Shown here: positions 11,635 to 24,553 of the stretch, in pieces
How positions within the stretch are numbered: the stretch's first letter is position 1
Layout: each line of letters opens with the position of its first letter
Assembly (NCBI RefSeq): GCF_000002985.6
Contig: NC_003283.11
Span: 9,796,001-9,860,000, forward strand
DNA length: 64,000 nucleotides
Origin: Caenorhabditis elegans
Lineage: Eukaryota; Nematoda; Chromadorea; Rhabditida; Rhabditidae
Reading direction: 5' to 3'
Notes under the pieces: model-generated
What the model was told of the DNA's origin: nothing
The model's input: the letters and a program-made list of their open reading frames with translations, nothing else
Databases searched by the model: none
Translations under genes and position numbers: made by a program

Positions 11635-13432
11635 ATGAGCGAATCGAGCGCGAAAGATTCAATACACGGAAATTTGATTTATATCAATTTCGAGTTTGAA
11701 CTCAATTTTTCTCTACTTTTTCCAATTGCACCATTTTGTTACATCGTTCCAACAATTGTAGTAATGTGGAAAATATTCAAAGGCTATCAAACTCAACCCG
11801 CAAATCTTACTAAATTAACACTTGATGGGCATTTATTCTCATTGTTGATGTGCTATTTCATAACGGTAGGTTTCAATTATTTCGCTTCCTCGAGCAATTT
11901 CTACATTTTAGAATATTGCTTTTTTCTTTTCGGATCTATTTCGTTTCAACCTACCATCTTCTGGATTGATCACTTCTTGGTGTGCGAAGTTGCAACCAAA
12001 TTATTCATTCACACTGCTTATATTGGTGGCCGATTTTTTGAACTACTGTATTTTGATTCTCCCCTTTTTGGTTTCAATAATTAGACTCACCCTTCTGCGG
12101 AGTGCTTATAACAATGTTAATGCGAGTGAAAATAGAATGGATGCAACACAAAAGAATTGAAAAAGTGATTTTTCCAATTTATGAAACTTAATATTTTGCA
12201 ATTATCCAAGCTACAAAAACCAAGAAAAACATCTGAAATTAAAAAAAATAACATATTTATTCTGAAACGTCAAATATACGACATTTGTTTGTGCACATTC
12301 ATAGTAGTAGAGAGGCTAATTAGCAAGGTTGACACAACACTCTTTTTTCTTTAACTCAAATTAAGAATTGTACAGAAAATGTAGAAAAAAATACATGTTG
12401 TATGTTAGAAATTACTTCTTGTTTTGCAATTTTTTCATAAGTTTTAAAACATCTTTTCGTTTTCTAGATGATTTTGTGTTTGTGATGTTTTGCTGTTGTG
12501 CCTATAGTTTTTGAACAGAAAATGTAGAAAAAACAACTAACTGCTTTCTGGTACCAGGGAAGTTGATTAAATGCCTCGAAAATACCCCAAATTATTTTAA
12601 TTATTTTCACTAGCTACTGTCTACATGAAAACTAATTCTTAAAATCACATGAAAATTACAGTGTTTCATAACAACACGTTGAGACATTGGTAAAAGTTAA
12701 TTTATTTCAGTAATACAACGAAAGTTGAATAAAAAAGAACCCTAATGTTCCTAGTACTGCGCTACCTTAAAAACATTGAAGATTTGAAAATTTGAATTTC
12801 TAGATTCGCACAAAAATTATGAAATGGGTGGTTTTTCCTCTTCTTGTTTTTGTTCCATTATTTTGTGTCAGTTTTATGGTCCCATCAACGGGATACTGTA
12901 GGCAATTGGGAAGTCCGTTTCTCTTTGGTGCAATTGATATTTACTACACAGGTGGATGGCTCGGGGTAAGGAAAAAACTTTTGGGAATGTACCCGGAAGT
13001 ATGTAAAAACGGAACAATAAATTTCAGCTGCGCAACTCTTACTTCATTCTTGCCCTTTCTATAATTTGTTGGACTTTTTCGGCGATTCTCTCATTTGTAA
13101 TGTCATGTTATTTACGGACCGGAACAATCCATAATGCATCTAGTCACACCAGAAAACTTGCGAAAAAGGCTGAAGTTTCGATATCCGTAACACTGATTTC
13201 AGCAGCTGTCCCATTTGTCACAAATACCATAGTTTGTGTGACAACTATATGGACACCAGAATATTTATGTTATTTCACAATTCTCCGTCCAATTGGGAAT
13301 GATTTTGAGACAGTCATGATGCCATGGATACTTTATTTCACTCATCCAATTTTTCGTGAGAGGAATGACTACTCTGTACAGATCCGAAGAATAATATGTG
13401 CACAGATGGTGTCCCAGAGGAGTGCTTTCTGA
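11635..13432 (+). CDS. Sru 7TM chemoreceptor
   Basis: Exons 11635-11865, 11912-12115, 12804-12965 and 13028-13432 join in phase 0 to about 333 residues. Sru hallmarks are clear: the DSIHGN head followed by YINFEFELNF, a Y-I-V-P-T motif in TM1, LPSSGLITSWCA after TM2, GYCRQLGSPFLFGA in the long extracellular loop, and RPIGNDFETVMMPWI then FTHPIF in TM7 and the tail. The intron before exon 3 is long (688 bp). The intron that interrupts the end of TM6 in the neighbours (after N-S-I-V-S or N-T-M-L-T) is missing, so this copy has lost it. A plus-strand frame that runs on past 12115 for 15 codons is intronic. Confidence 0.85.
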
Positions 13433-15442
13433 CGACATTTACTTTCTGACTTCATCATTAGATATTATCAAATGAATCATTTTTGAAGGAATACGTAATT
13501 TACATGTAATTGTCATGTACCATTTAGTTCTACGAAATAAACCTCAGTGTGCGACATTTTCTTCACTCAATTTTTAGATTTAATCCAAAACCCATCTAAA
13601 AAATTCATTGGAAAAACAGACGATAATAATTTATTTTTGGTGATTTATAATTGTTTTTGAATAATTTTTAGTGAGCATCCAATTCAATGCTCAATAATCA
13701 GTGTTCTGAAATCAAAATAATTACCTGGTTCAAGTTTTATCTAAAGGTTTAGCTTTTGTAAGTAAAATATCAACAAAAAACATCACTACGTCACAATCAC
13801 CGCTCCTTTAAGTTTTTGATCACAAGAAAACGTAAAAAAAATTCAAAAAAATTCTGAAAAACCTAAACCATGTGCAAACATCTACTTTGGGAGAACATTT
13901 ACGGACCTCTATAGCTCTACAGAACTTTTTTTTTCTAATTCAAAGTACTTTTCTATACTTTTTGTAGAACGTCGTAGATGAGGAGAAATAAATAAATATA
14001 AATAGAGACTAATTTTCCAATATCTTTCGAAAGTAGTAAATTTTTTGTAGAAAACTTAGTTTGATATAGTTTAACCAAGGAAAAATACATACTTTTCCAA
14101 TATTTCATCAATTATTTGGACGGTTTTAGGTTCAATTTATTCAGAATATTAGAGACTGCACGACTAATAAAGGAAATACGGTATATCCTACCCATAACCT
14201 AATTTATCATGCCATTGAATGTTATACTTGCTCAAAAGTTAAGCAAACTTGGATAAATTCTAAAATTGATGAGTCTCTTACAATTAGATACGTTCATGAT
14301 CACACTACTTGAAAAGCTATCTATAGAAATTATATTGCATACCCAGTTTGATTCTTTTGATCTGGTGATTGCAAAATTTTCAAATCAAATCATCCCTCTT
14401 CCATCACTTCAGCACAACGTCATTCGGATCAGAAATGTGCTAGACACAGCGTATGCCCTATTACTATTATTTTCTGTATCATACACTTTGAAATACGCAT
14501 TTTCGTTCATCACTATTCTAAATTGTTGCTGAACTTCTGGTTGTTTTGAATTGCAAAAACAAGTGTTCCCGCTACGAAAACCTAAATTATTTTTGTTCCA
14601 CATGTTTTTATGTTTATGTTTTTCCTGCTAATTTTTGTAAATTGCGTTTCATATGAAAATTCTGAACCAATCTATAGAGAAATAAGACAAGAAAATTAAA
14701 AAAAAAGAAAAATGAAAACGCTGTAACTTGTTTAGGAGAGGCTAATTTTGTAAGAAATATGTTGAACGCTGTTTTAGTTTTAAAAAAGTTTACCCGAATT
14801 TTTTTTGGAGTTCGAAAAAATTGTTTTTTTCTTGGTATCAGTTTTTCTTGGTTATGAATATACCATTCTTTCTTAATGTTGAGTATGAAAAGATTTTCAA
14901 TATTTATGCCACATTGAATACATTGACTAGAAGCTCATCATTTTCCAGTAATCCTATTAACGTTTTTTGAAAAATTTTATGAGCTCTCTAAAATATGTAT
15001 AAAGCTATTAAAACATTTCAAGAACGGTTTGCTTCTGTTAAGTTTCTTTCTACTTTTGCGTCATAGAATTTTTTACTTACTGTGGTTTTTCATCAATGCA
15101 GACAAAACAAAAGTATTCTCATTAATCAAATCGATCGCACTTTAATAATATACTATTTTTATCTAAAAATCTTATAATAATTTCCCGAAACGTGGGATCT
15201 CGGTTGTCATATATGATCATTGATGGAAGAAATTACTCTTTAAAATTAATACTTTGTTCCAAAAGCGTTATAATTCATATGACATTTTGATCTCTTTGTC
15301 TATAGAACTTTCTGATCTAAATAGAATCAAATTACTCATTCTCAACCTTGTCGTTAGAGCTTTTTACAGCTGTTGCAGTTCTTAGAATTCACTTATTCCT
15401 TGTTCACTCTTAACTTCTCCTCGAAATATCCGAAAATTTAGA
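13433..15442. other. Intergenic, no supported gene
   Basis: Two kb of AT-rich spacer. An 88-codon frame at 14266-14532 has one hydrophobic stretch near its end, but no splice signals, family motif or plausible start context, so I do not call it. Confidence 0.45.
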
Positions 15443-16619
15443 ATGGCTCAACCACTGAAAATGCCTGCTAATGATTCGATATACGGACTACAAATGTATC
15501 GAGATTTCTCTCCCGTCTTCAACTTCACTACGTTTCAAGGAATTCTCCCATTTTTATATATTCTACCTACCACTGTGATTATGATAGCAATTCTTGTGAA
15601 GTATCGAAAAGCTAAAGCTACTTTAAATTCGGCAACAATGGATCATAATATCTTTGCATTCATTATGTTCTATTTTCTATTCGTGAGTTGAAGTACAATC
15701 AAAATCGTAAAACGATATCCAAAAACTTCAGAACATATTGTTTTTTGTTGCTGACTATTTTCATCTAAATCTCCCAACTACTGGATATGTCACATCTTGG
15801 TGCGCAGATATTCAACCGAATCGTCTATTCGCAGCATTCATAGTTTTTGTCTATGCCAGTAACTATGGAGTCATGATTTGTCCATTTATGGTTTGCTTGA
15901 TGAGAATGACAATTATGGTTTCTCCAAGACACAATGAGAGGGTAAATTGTTTTAATTTAGATTACGAAATAAATTATTTTGTTTCAGTATTGCCGTCTTA
16001 TTATGTATAGATTTGCTATTCCATTTCTATTTATCGTCCCATTAGCATTGTCACTTTTCAATGTTACTACAGTAGGATTCTGCAAGCAGCTCAATCCTCC
16101 ATTCACATTTGGCTCCATAATTTTGTACGAAGGAGAGGAATATGCAAAGTTGAATGCTATTATTCATCTGTCATTTTCGAGTTCAATTTTCTGTGCAAAC
16201 GCTGGAATGACAATATTCATGTTTTATAAGCTACGGATGACTCAGAACAATACGACTTCGGAGAGAACAAAGGAATTGACGAGGAAAGCTGAATATTCCT
16301 TATTCCTGGCAGTTGTTTCAAGTATTGTACCTTTCATTACAAATGGAATTTGTTCGGTAAGCGATTTTTCAAAACTCTGCAACAATATAATTTGTTTTTG
16401 AAGACTACATTCCTAATCAACCGCCCATATTGGTATCAAATATTGTTCATTCGTCCAATCGGAAATGACTATGAGACAGTTATGATGCCATGGGTTCTTT
16501 ATCTAACACATCCAATGTTCCGCCAAAAGAAAACTACCGTGAGCCCTGGAACTGTATCCAATGCATTGGTCTCTACTAACAAAAACACAAGTCAATCAAG
16601 GAGTTCGAAAATGTTCTGA
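15443..16619 (+). CDS. Sru 7TM chemoreceptor (block copy A1)
   Basis: Exons 15443-15682, 15732-15941, 15988-16356 and 16404-16619 give about 344 residues. Sru signatures: NDSIYGLQMYRDF head, LPTTGYVTSWCADIQPN after TM2, VGFCKQLNPPFTFGS loop, RPIGNDYETVMMPWVLYLTHP at TM7 and a Ser/Thr-rich tail. Exon 4 follows a TTTTTGAAG acceptor instead of the TTTTTGCAG found at the same place in the gene at 20690. Its closest relative in the window is that gene: exons 2 and 3 are 210 and 369 nt in both, and the sequences align along their length. It is the first member of a duplicated two-gene block. Confidence 0.87.
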
Positions 16620-17837
16620 TTTTTCAAAATTCTAATCAGTTTTTTGTTCAGAAGTTTTAACATAATATTTATGTTTGATTATCTGAACTTTTGGAAAACG
16701 TTGTTATTACACATATACTAATTTCAATTTTTGGATCGACTTGCACGAAATATCTGCCTTAATATCGTTTGATCTGTTTTAGTTGTTTGAACTTATATCC
16801 AATTCGTTTTAATAAATATGCAAACAATTCATTAACATATGTATAATTTTTCTTTGCAAACATAAAAAGCATGAAGTGTTAAAAATCTTGCCTAGTTAGA
16901 AGTACATATATAAGTATATAAGAGAAAATGGCAACTTCATTTATAACATTGACAGCCTAATGTAACTCTGCAACCTATTTGAGAAGTATCTTTTTCGGTT
17001 GCCAAGTTGCTGCCAGAAAGTTACTTCCAAATGCCGAAAATATCTACTATATCCGAAAATACAAATCTTTGAGGTTTTCTTGCAAAATGTGATGTTTTTA
17101 TTTTCAGAAAATAAAACGAGATTATTGATAAATGCATAATTATATGTGAAAGCTTAAAAAAGTGTAGCTTATTAGCAATTTCTTAAATTTTATTGACCTT
17201 ACAAATGTTTATTTTATCGGTTTTCGCAGATATATTATTTTTCATATCAACTCTATTTTCAATCCAACACGTTTTAATATCTGGTTGAGCTCTGAAAAAG
17301 CGGAAACGAATAGTAAAGGTTATTCTGTCCTTGGTTTTCTTGAGCTACACACTTTTGCACCAATTATAACTGCACAACCCTTGAAATGAGATTTCGTTAG
17401 ATCAACAAGCTCTAAATAAACTCGATATTGAGCATAAATATTTAAGTAATCTCTACTTATTTTCAAATACCATCAGAAATAATTTGTGAAATCAGAGACC
17501 AATTCGTAAAATTTTCCAATAAAGAGCATACATTGTCAGACGATTTCTGTCTCAAAATGATTTTCCTTCAATTTTACACACTCCAGACACCTCTAGGGAC
17601 TGATTATCGTACCTAGTTGATCATTTCCCTGTTCTTTTAAGATAATTTCTGTTTGCTCAAAGCCGTTGTGGGATCTTCTGACAAGGTTTTATGTTGATGT
17701 CTGATTTACCTAGATCGGAATCAAATTTTTTTTAGATTTGCAGTTTTTCAAGTTAGTTCAATCGTTCTATTATTGTTAAATTAATTAGTCATTCCGGCAT
17801 GATTAAACCGCTCAATAAAATAAATTTTTAGCTAAAC
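16620..17837. other. Intergenic, no gene recognised
   Basis: AT-rich spacer containing the promoter region of the next receptor. No exon-like sequence was seen. Confidence 0.5.
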
Positions 17838-19007
17838 ATGGTCACCTTATTCCCCGCAAATCAGTCGATTCATGGAATGCCTGCATACATGTCATATGCA
17901 ACAAATATTAATTTTACAACTATGCAAGCGTTTGTTCCATTCATTTATATTATTCCAACGTCTGTCATAATGATTGTAATTCTAATGAAATATCGAACAG
18001 CTAAAATGATGATGAACACAGCTTCCATGGATCCAAATATTTTTGTTACAATTATGTTTTATTTCTTTTTTGTAAGATTTTGTCAAGAGCCTCGTCAATA
18101 ATTCCATATTTTTTTCAGAATATTTTGTTCTTCATTGGCGATTATGTTCACTTGAATCTACCATCATCTGGGCTAGTAACTTCATGGTGTGCAGGCACAC
18201 AACCCGGCTGGCCCCATACTCTCATTGTTACGTTTGCTTATTTCGGAGATTACGGAACTCTTTCTAGCCCCTTTTTGGCTAGTTTGATTAGACTTGTAAT
18301 GATTTTGTCACCACATAATCACGGAAAGGTTAGCAATTCTGAAACTTGGGAATTATTTTTTATTGGATCTTACTTTCAGTATTGTCGTCTACTAATGCGC
18401 CGCTTCGTTTTTCCGTTTATCATAATTGTTCCATTTTCCCTATCGCTTATCAGTCTACCGGCTACTGGTTATTGTAAACAACTCGGACCCCCATTCAATT
18501 TCGGCGCAATTATTGTCTTCGAAAGCGATTTTTTTGCCAAGATCAATGTCATCGTGCACCTTTCTCTTTCAAATTTTACGTTTATTGGTCATTATTCATT
18601 GTCAGCATACATGTTTTTCAAAATTCGAAAAACCACTTCCAACACTTCAAATCAAACAAGAAAACTCAGCAGAAAAGCTGAACTCTCTTTAACACTGACA
18701 ATGGCTTCTTGTATAATTCCTTACATCACGAACTCTATAGTTTCGGTAAGAGAAAGCTCTAAAGATGTTTTTTTTTAATTAAAAGCATTTTCAGTATACC
18801 TTTCTATTTGACCGTAATAATTGGCCACGAGTCTTATTCCTGCGAGTCATTGGAAATGACTATGAAACATTAATGATGCCATGGGTACTATTTTTCACTC
18901 ATCCATTATTTCTTCGAAATAAAATTGCAAGAATGAACACGAATCAGGGGTCGTCAATATGGAATAGTGGCAGCAATACTCCAAGACGTTCGTCACAAAA
19001 GTTTTGA
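17838..19007 (+). CDS. Sru 7TM chemoreceptor (block copy B1)
   Basis: Exons 17838-18071, 18119-18328, 18380-18745 and 18795-19007 give about 340 residues. It starts MVTLFPANQSIHGMPAYMSY and carries the Sru features LPSSGLVTSWCAGTQP, ATGYCKQLGPPFNFGAI, the basic cluster TRKLSRKAELSL before TM6, and the TM7 motif VIGNDYETLMMPW then FTHPLFL. The tail ends with a Ser/Asn-rich segment. Exon structure matches the pseudogene at 23279, its closest relative, with identical lengths of exons 1 and 2 (234 and 210 nt). R-P in the TM7 motif is R-V here. Confidence 0.87.
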
Positions 19008-20689
19008 GTTTTTAAATTTTATATTATCTTCAGTTCCACCGGTCTATTAAATCCTATAATTGACACGTTGCACTTTATGTTTATCCATAAATGTGAAATA
19101 TAAATATATTTAACCAGTATATAGTTTTTTCCTATGAAAAAAAAACAATTATTTTGGGAGCAGGGACTTTTGAAAACAAATCATTTGTAAGACTCATATC
19201 CAGTAAATTTGGTAGTGAAGATGTGCTTGAGTTCTGCTGAATGATAAGCTTTTATTTCCGTACTGTGTTGTTTCGACATTCTAAAAATAAATGTAGTTCT
19301 ATTTGGAAATTTGTTATTTTCACACGTCAAAAATTGTAATAATTATATTTGTCTACAACCCAGGCCTGGGTAATGCATTTATAAATTCATATTTTTTTCC
19401 CTAACAGTATTCTGTATGAACCCTGTTTAATGTTTAGAACTATCCACAGTCTGCATCATTTTCACACAAAGCTTTAATTATGTCAAGGAATCGACCAGAC
19501 TACACGAAAATTGCTCTTTCACCGAGCGTCTGGGATTGAGTCAGAAAATTCAGACCTAAAAGAACAATTATGGTAAATGCTATCATGATCGTAGATATAA
19601 TATGAAATTCATAGTTTAATTTTTTTTTGATTCAATAATTATGTTGCCTGGGCGTTGTTTTGATTTCTGGCGCAGAAAATCAAATGCCATTTTTATCAAC
19701 GGTTTTTTATTATTATTATCATTATTAAAGATTATGTTCGGCCTATGCTTTTTTGTTCTTTTGAATACTGACAAATACTCTCGGCTTTTTTATGCTTTTG
19801 TACTATTTTCCAGTCATCTTCTCATTACAAAAAAGTTGGCCGACAAGATCTTTCTTGCCTACATCTCATAGTCAGTTTGAAATTATGAAAACCAATTTGT
19901 GTCTGGAAAATTGAACTACCTGAACAAAAACATTAATTATTTTTGTGGTAAAAACAGATCCTTAATTCTCTTGAATTTAAAAATTGTTTTCCAGATATAA
20001 ATCATTATAAAATTTGCTTTTTTTCCAATTGTTTTCATTTCTTCCTCATTGCAAAATTGACTTCAAGTAAAATTTTCCAAAACTATCAAGGCCTGGACTA
20101 TCAATATGCTTTACTGCAGACCAAAAAACAAGTTTTGATATATTTTTAAATGGCAATCGTTTCCTGACATTACTAATAATAGAACTATTCTAAGAAATTT
20201 TTGTTAATAAAATTGAATTGCTCTAAAAAAGTTCAACAAGGCTACGATAGTCTAGACAGTTAAATTATTTTTCGGAATAACAGCCTCTCACGGACTATTG
20301 AACTAAATAAGAATAGTAGGCGGTATAAGTAAAGATTAATCTTTAAATTTTCCCTGATTTCCTAGATTTTCAAAAAAAGATAATTTAAATGCTCAATCAT
20401 GAGGTAACATGATTTTTCTCCAGATTTTTTTTCCGTTTGCTTAAATTCAGCTTCTTTCCACTTCAGCCACTTTGACTTTTCCAAGTTCAAATCTTCTTAT
20501 TTGAATCAAATTTTACTATTTAATTTTGTAACAATTAAATGCGCATTTATACTGTTCACACTTTTCCACCTACGCTTTTTCCTTCTTCAATTCCTTCTTC
20601 CTACCATTTCTTCAATTCCTTCTTCCTACCATTCCTTCTTCAAAACGTTGTTTCCTCAAAATAAATTTTCTTATGATTCCAGAAATAAA
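19008..20689. other. Intergenic, no supported gene
   Basis: A 76-codon frame at 19641-19871 is hydrophobic but AT-driven and has no relatives in the cluster. Close to the next gene, 20579-20641 holds an imperfect direct repeat of the pyrimidine-rich motif CCTTCTTCCTACCATT. No gene called. Confidence 0.5.
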
Positions 20690-21862
20690 ATGTCAACTTC
20701 ACAGCAAATCCCAAGCAACGATTCTATATACGGAATTCAAGTTTATCGGACTTTTGTACCTGTTTGCAGTTTATCAACACTGCAGGCGTTTATTCCATTT
20801 TTGTACATTATCCCGACCGTCATCGTGATGATCACTATTCTGATAAAATATAAAATAGCAAAAGCAACCACAAACACTATCATGGATCGTAACATTTTTG
20901 CTTTCATTATGTTTTACTTTTTGTTTGTGAGCTCTTACATGTATTGAATCCTGTGTGAACAAAGTATTTTTCAGAACACGTTGTTTTTTGTTGGAGACTA
21001 CGCTCATCTCAACCTTCCATCCGCTGGATTCATTACTTCATGGTGTGTTGATGTTAAACCTAACCGATTATTTTCTTTGATTATTACATACACTCATGCA
21101 TCTAGTTATGGAGTTTTAATATGTCCATTTATGATTTGTCTAATGAGATTGACAATTATGATGTCCCCACGACATCACGAAAGGGTACCGAAATCGAGTA
21201 CTGATCTTCCAATATATATTATTTTTTCAGTACTGTCAGCTTATTATGTACAGATTTGCTATTCCATTTTTGTTTCTTGCCCCATTTGCTTTATCCATAT
21301 TCAATATAACTGGCGTTGGATTTTGCAAACAATTAGATGAACCATTCAGTTTTGGATCTTTGATTCTTTTTGAAGGAGAGCAATATGCAAAAATTAATTC
21401 GGTTATTCAACTAATTTTTTCAAGTTCCATCTTCTTTTTCAACTTTTCAATGAGTGCATTTATGTTCTATAAACTTCGTCGCACGCAAGCCGAGTCTGTG
21501 TCTGTAAGGACAAGAGAATTGACAAGAAAAGCTGAATTTTCATTGTTCTTGGCAGTTGCGTCAAGTGTGGTTCCAATAATTACAAACTCGATTTGTTCGG
21601 TATGTAAAATTATTTGAAAATCCTTCCTGGAAAACTGAAATTGTATTTTTTGCAGATCACATTTTTATTCAACCGTCCATATTGGTATCATGTTTTGTTT
21701 CTTCGTCCAATAGGCAATGATTATGAGACTGTTATGATGCCATGGGTTCTATATCTAACACATCCAATGTTTGGACCAAAGAAACAGCAACTTAAACCTA
21801 GCGGTGCATCAAGCGTTTTTGTTTCAACTTGCTTAAATCAAAGAAAAAGTGAGAGAGCTTAG
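20690..21862 (+). CDS. Sru 7TM chemoreceptor (block copy A2)
   Basis: Exons 20690-20926, 20975-21184, 21231-21599 and 21656-21862 give about 340 residues. The ATG at 20690 aligns with that of the gene at 15443 and opens MSTSQQIPSNDSIYGIQVYR; an open frame extending 63 codons upstream is low-complexity and excluded. It has the full Sru set: LPSAGFITSWCVDVKPN, VGFCKQLDEPFSFGS, the basic RTRELTRKAEFSL segment, and RPIGNDYETVMMPWVLYLTHP at TM7. It differs from its paralogue mainly in the N-terminus and the tail. Function is inferred only from family: an orphan ciliary chemoreceptor. Confidence 0.87.
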
Positions 21863-23278
21863 AAGTTTTAATTAATTTAATATGAATGGATTTTTCAGAA
21901 TCTTTAACTTAACGACACACATTTTCCATTTTCATAAACTGTCAATTCGTAAATAAATTGTTTGAATAATATTCTTCTTAAGTTAAATAAATTCTTATTA
22001 CACATAAATATGTGCAATTAGCGGGACGCTATTTCTTTTTACCTCGGACGACCGCGAACTTTTCCTGGTTTAGGGTTATCTCATTAATTTTTCACTTTGC
22101 ATGAAACATTGTTCTGAACTAATTTGATTGATTTATTATAAGTCAGAACGACAAAATTGTGAGTCACATATATAGACGCTATTTTAATCAGAATGATTCA
22201 ATAATATTCGTAGATATTAAATGCACGTACTCAGAGGGTATCACATTTACCAAAATTCCCCATAGATTAACATACGTCAAATTTAGTCTACAGAGCATCT
22301 GAGCTGCTTACTTTCAGTTTTGAACTTTTTCATTAAAATTTTACAATCATCTCGATAAAAAGTAATGGATTTTTCGATTTTCCTTTGTTTTAACACCATT
22401 TTTTCTTTTTGTCAAATATCATTTTGTGAATTAAATTTTCTAAATTAGTTTTCAATAGTTCAGAAAGTTTCATTACAAAAAATAAACAAAAAACACAAGA
22501 AATTATTTAGAAAAAAAAACTAAAAATCGAGACATAGGCCGCGTTACAGTAAACGCTACCACTGATGCATATCTAAAGATCTATATTAAAAATCTTCAAT
22601 TATAGTGTTTCTGTTACATTTTTTGGTGATTCAAATCAGACAGAACTTAATATTTTAGAAATAATGCAACACCAGTCGGGAATTTGTTAAAAATTTAATA
22701 AATTGATACAAAAATCACTTTTTCAAAACAAAATTTTTTTTGTCAGAACATTACAATCGGGACAATCAACAAAGTTCTAGTAAGTATCTTTGTTTGCAAA
22801 AGAATTCACACAGCTTATAAAATCATTAGATCACTTTTCATAATGAAATCTTTCCCAAGATATATACGACGAAATGCAAATAATAAGAAACAGCGCTCAT
22901 ATCATTCTTGAAATCTACATTTTTAGAATTAATTTTTCATTGTAACACATTGATTTTGACATTCATGACTTCTGGAACAATTCAAGATATTCTTCTATTA
23001 GATTAGTTGCAATATTTTTAATCTAATTTGTTTATTAAGGAATTCCATGGTAGACAATCACGCGGTTTAATGTCCCCCTTTTAAGAATCATTTTGAAAAT
23101 TATAAAGGTATTCCTAGACTTGTTGACACTAAAATGCTTAAAATTCATTAATTGCAGCGCTAGTTTTGTTTTTGATGTCTACTTCATTTTACGTTTTTCG
23201 AAGTTTTTTACCTGTACGTTTCTATAAATATCATCAAACTCGTTAAAATTTTCAGTTCATAGAACCCAGGTTTGGAAA
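21863..23278. other. Intergenic, no gene recognised
   Basis: AT-rich spacer between the second-copy block genes. No open frame with splice support, and no clear repeat. Confidence 0.5.
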
Positions 23279-24210
23279 ATGTCGAATGTTTTCCCTTCCA
23301 ATGGATCAATACATGGAATTCCTGTATACATGGATAATGTCCCAACAATCAACTTTGCAACGATGCAAGCATTCGTCCCGTTTATATATATAATTCCAAC
23401 TTCTGTTATCATGATTGTTATACTTGTAAAATACAGAAAAGCAAAAATGATTATGACTGCAGCTTCCTTGGATTCAAATTTGTTTGTTACAATAATGCTC
23501 TATTTTTTCTTTGTAAGTTATCTAGTATACTTTACTATAGTCTGCCAAGAGTTCGCTCCGTGGAAACTACAGTGCCGCAATATTGTTCCAAATTCGGAAC
23601 AAAGATAAAAAATGAATTTCAGAACGTTTTATTTTTCATTGGAGACTATATACATCTTAACCTCCCATCTTCTGGTTTATTGACGTCATTGTGCGCTAAC
23701 ACAGAGCCTAGTTGGACTTACACGTTCATTGTCATTTTTGCGTATTTCGGTGATTATGGTACCATATCAAGTCCTTTTTTAGCCAGTTTAATCAGGTTTA
23801 CAATAATTATATCACCACATAACAATACAAAGGTAACTTGTTTAATTATTTTGAACATCTATTTTACAATTCAATGAACCAAATTTTAATTTTGGTTTTT
23901 AGTACTGTAAAACAATAATGCGATGTTTTGTATGGCCTTTTATAATACTAGTTCCAATAACTCTTACTTTTGGAACTATCCCAGCTACTGGTTATTGTAA
24001 GCAATTGAGCTCACCATTCAATTTCGGTGCATTTATTGTGTTTGAAGGAGAGTATTATGCTCGAATTAATATCATTATTCATTTCATATTTTCAAATATC
24101 CACTTTTTCTTCGCAAAAAGAAGTCAGCTACTAGAGTGAATGGAAATCAGGGAGCTGCATTTTGGAATAGCAATACAAATACACCAAAAAATTCGTCTCA
24201 AATGTTTTAA
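23279..24210 (+). pseudogene. sru pseudogene with internal deletion (block copy B2)
   Basis: Exons 23279-23512, 23623-23832 and 23903 onward match the gene at 17838 exon for exon, through FPSNGSIHGIPVYM, LPSSGLLTSLCA and ATGYCKQLSSPFNFGAF. Near 24100 the sequence jumps from the exon-3 text of its paralogue (IIHFIFSN) straight to exon-4 text that matches the paralogue's THPLFLR and Ser/Asn-rich tail (encoded at about 24099-24210, in a different frame). About 335 bp are missing relative to 17838, taking the end of TM5, all of TM6, the last intron and TM7 with its RPIGND motif. The current frame runs into a stop at 24137-24139. It cannot make a seven-helix receptor. Confidence 0.88.
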
Positions 24211-24553
24211 TTTTAATAAAAATGATTGTTCAGTTCAACAGGCAAACTAGTTCAACAGGCAAAATATGGCATTATAATAAATACATTTTTTGTTTCAACG
24301 TATTCTCGACATTTGGCGGAAACTTCTAGCCAAAGTTACAAAAATATTGTTCAGCGACCAAAAAATGTTTTACCTAACTTAAGCCTACTTCTAACATAAG
24401 CCAAGTTTATATGTTTTCGTCAAACCTGAGAAACAAATTGCCACCAAACGATGAATACTCTTTATTTGCCAAATTCATAATACTCAATGGTTTTCGATGA
24501 TTCAAAGTTTCTTTATTTAAATGTTAATTCACTCTTCAATCAAAATTTCAAAA

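Noticed and set aside
14266-14603. Overlapping 88- and 64-codon frames
   Set aside because: Overlap on opposite strands without any family or splice evidence.
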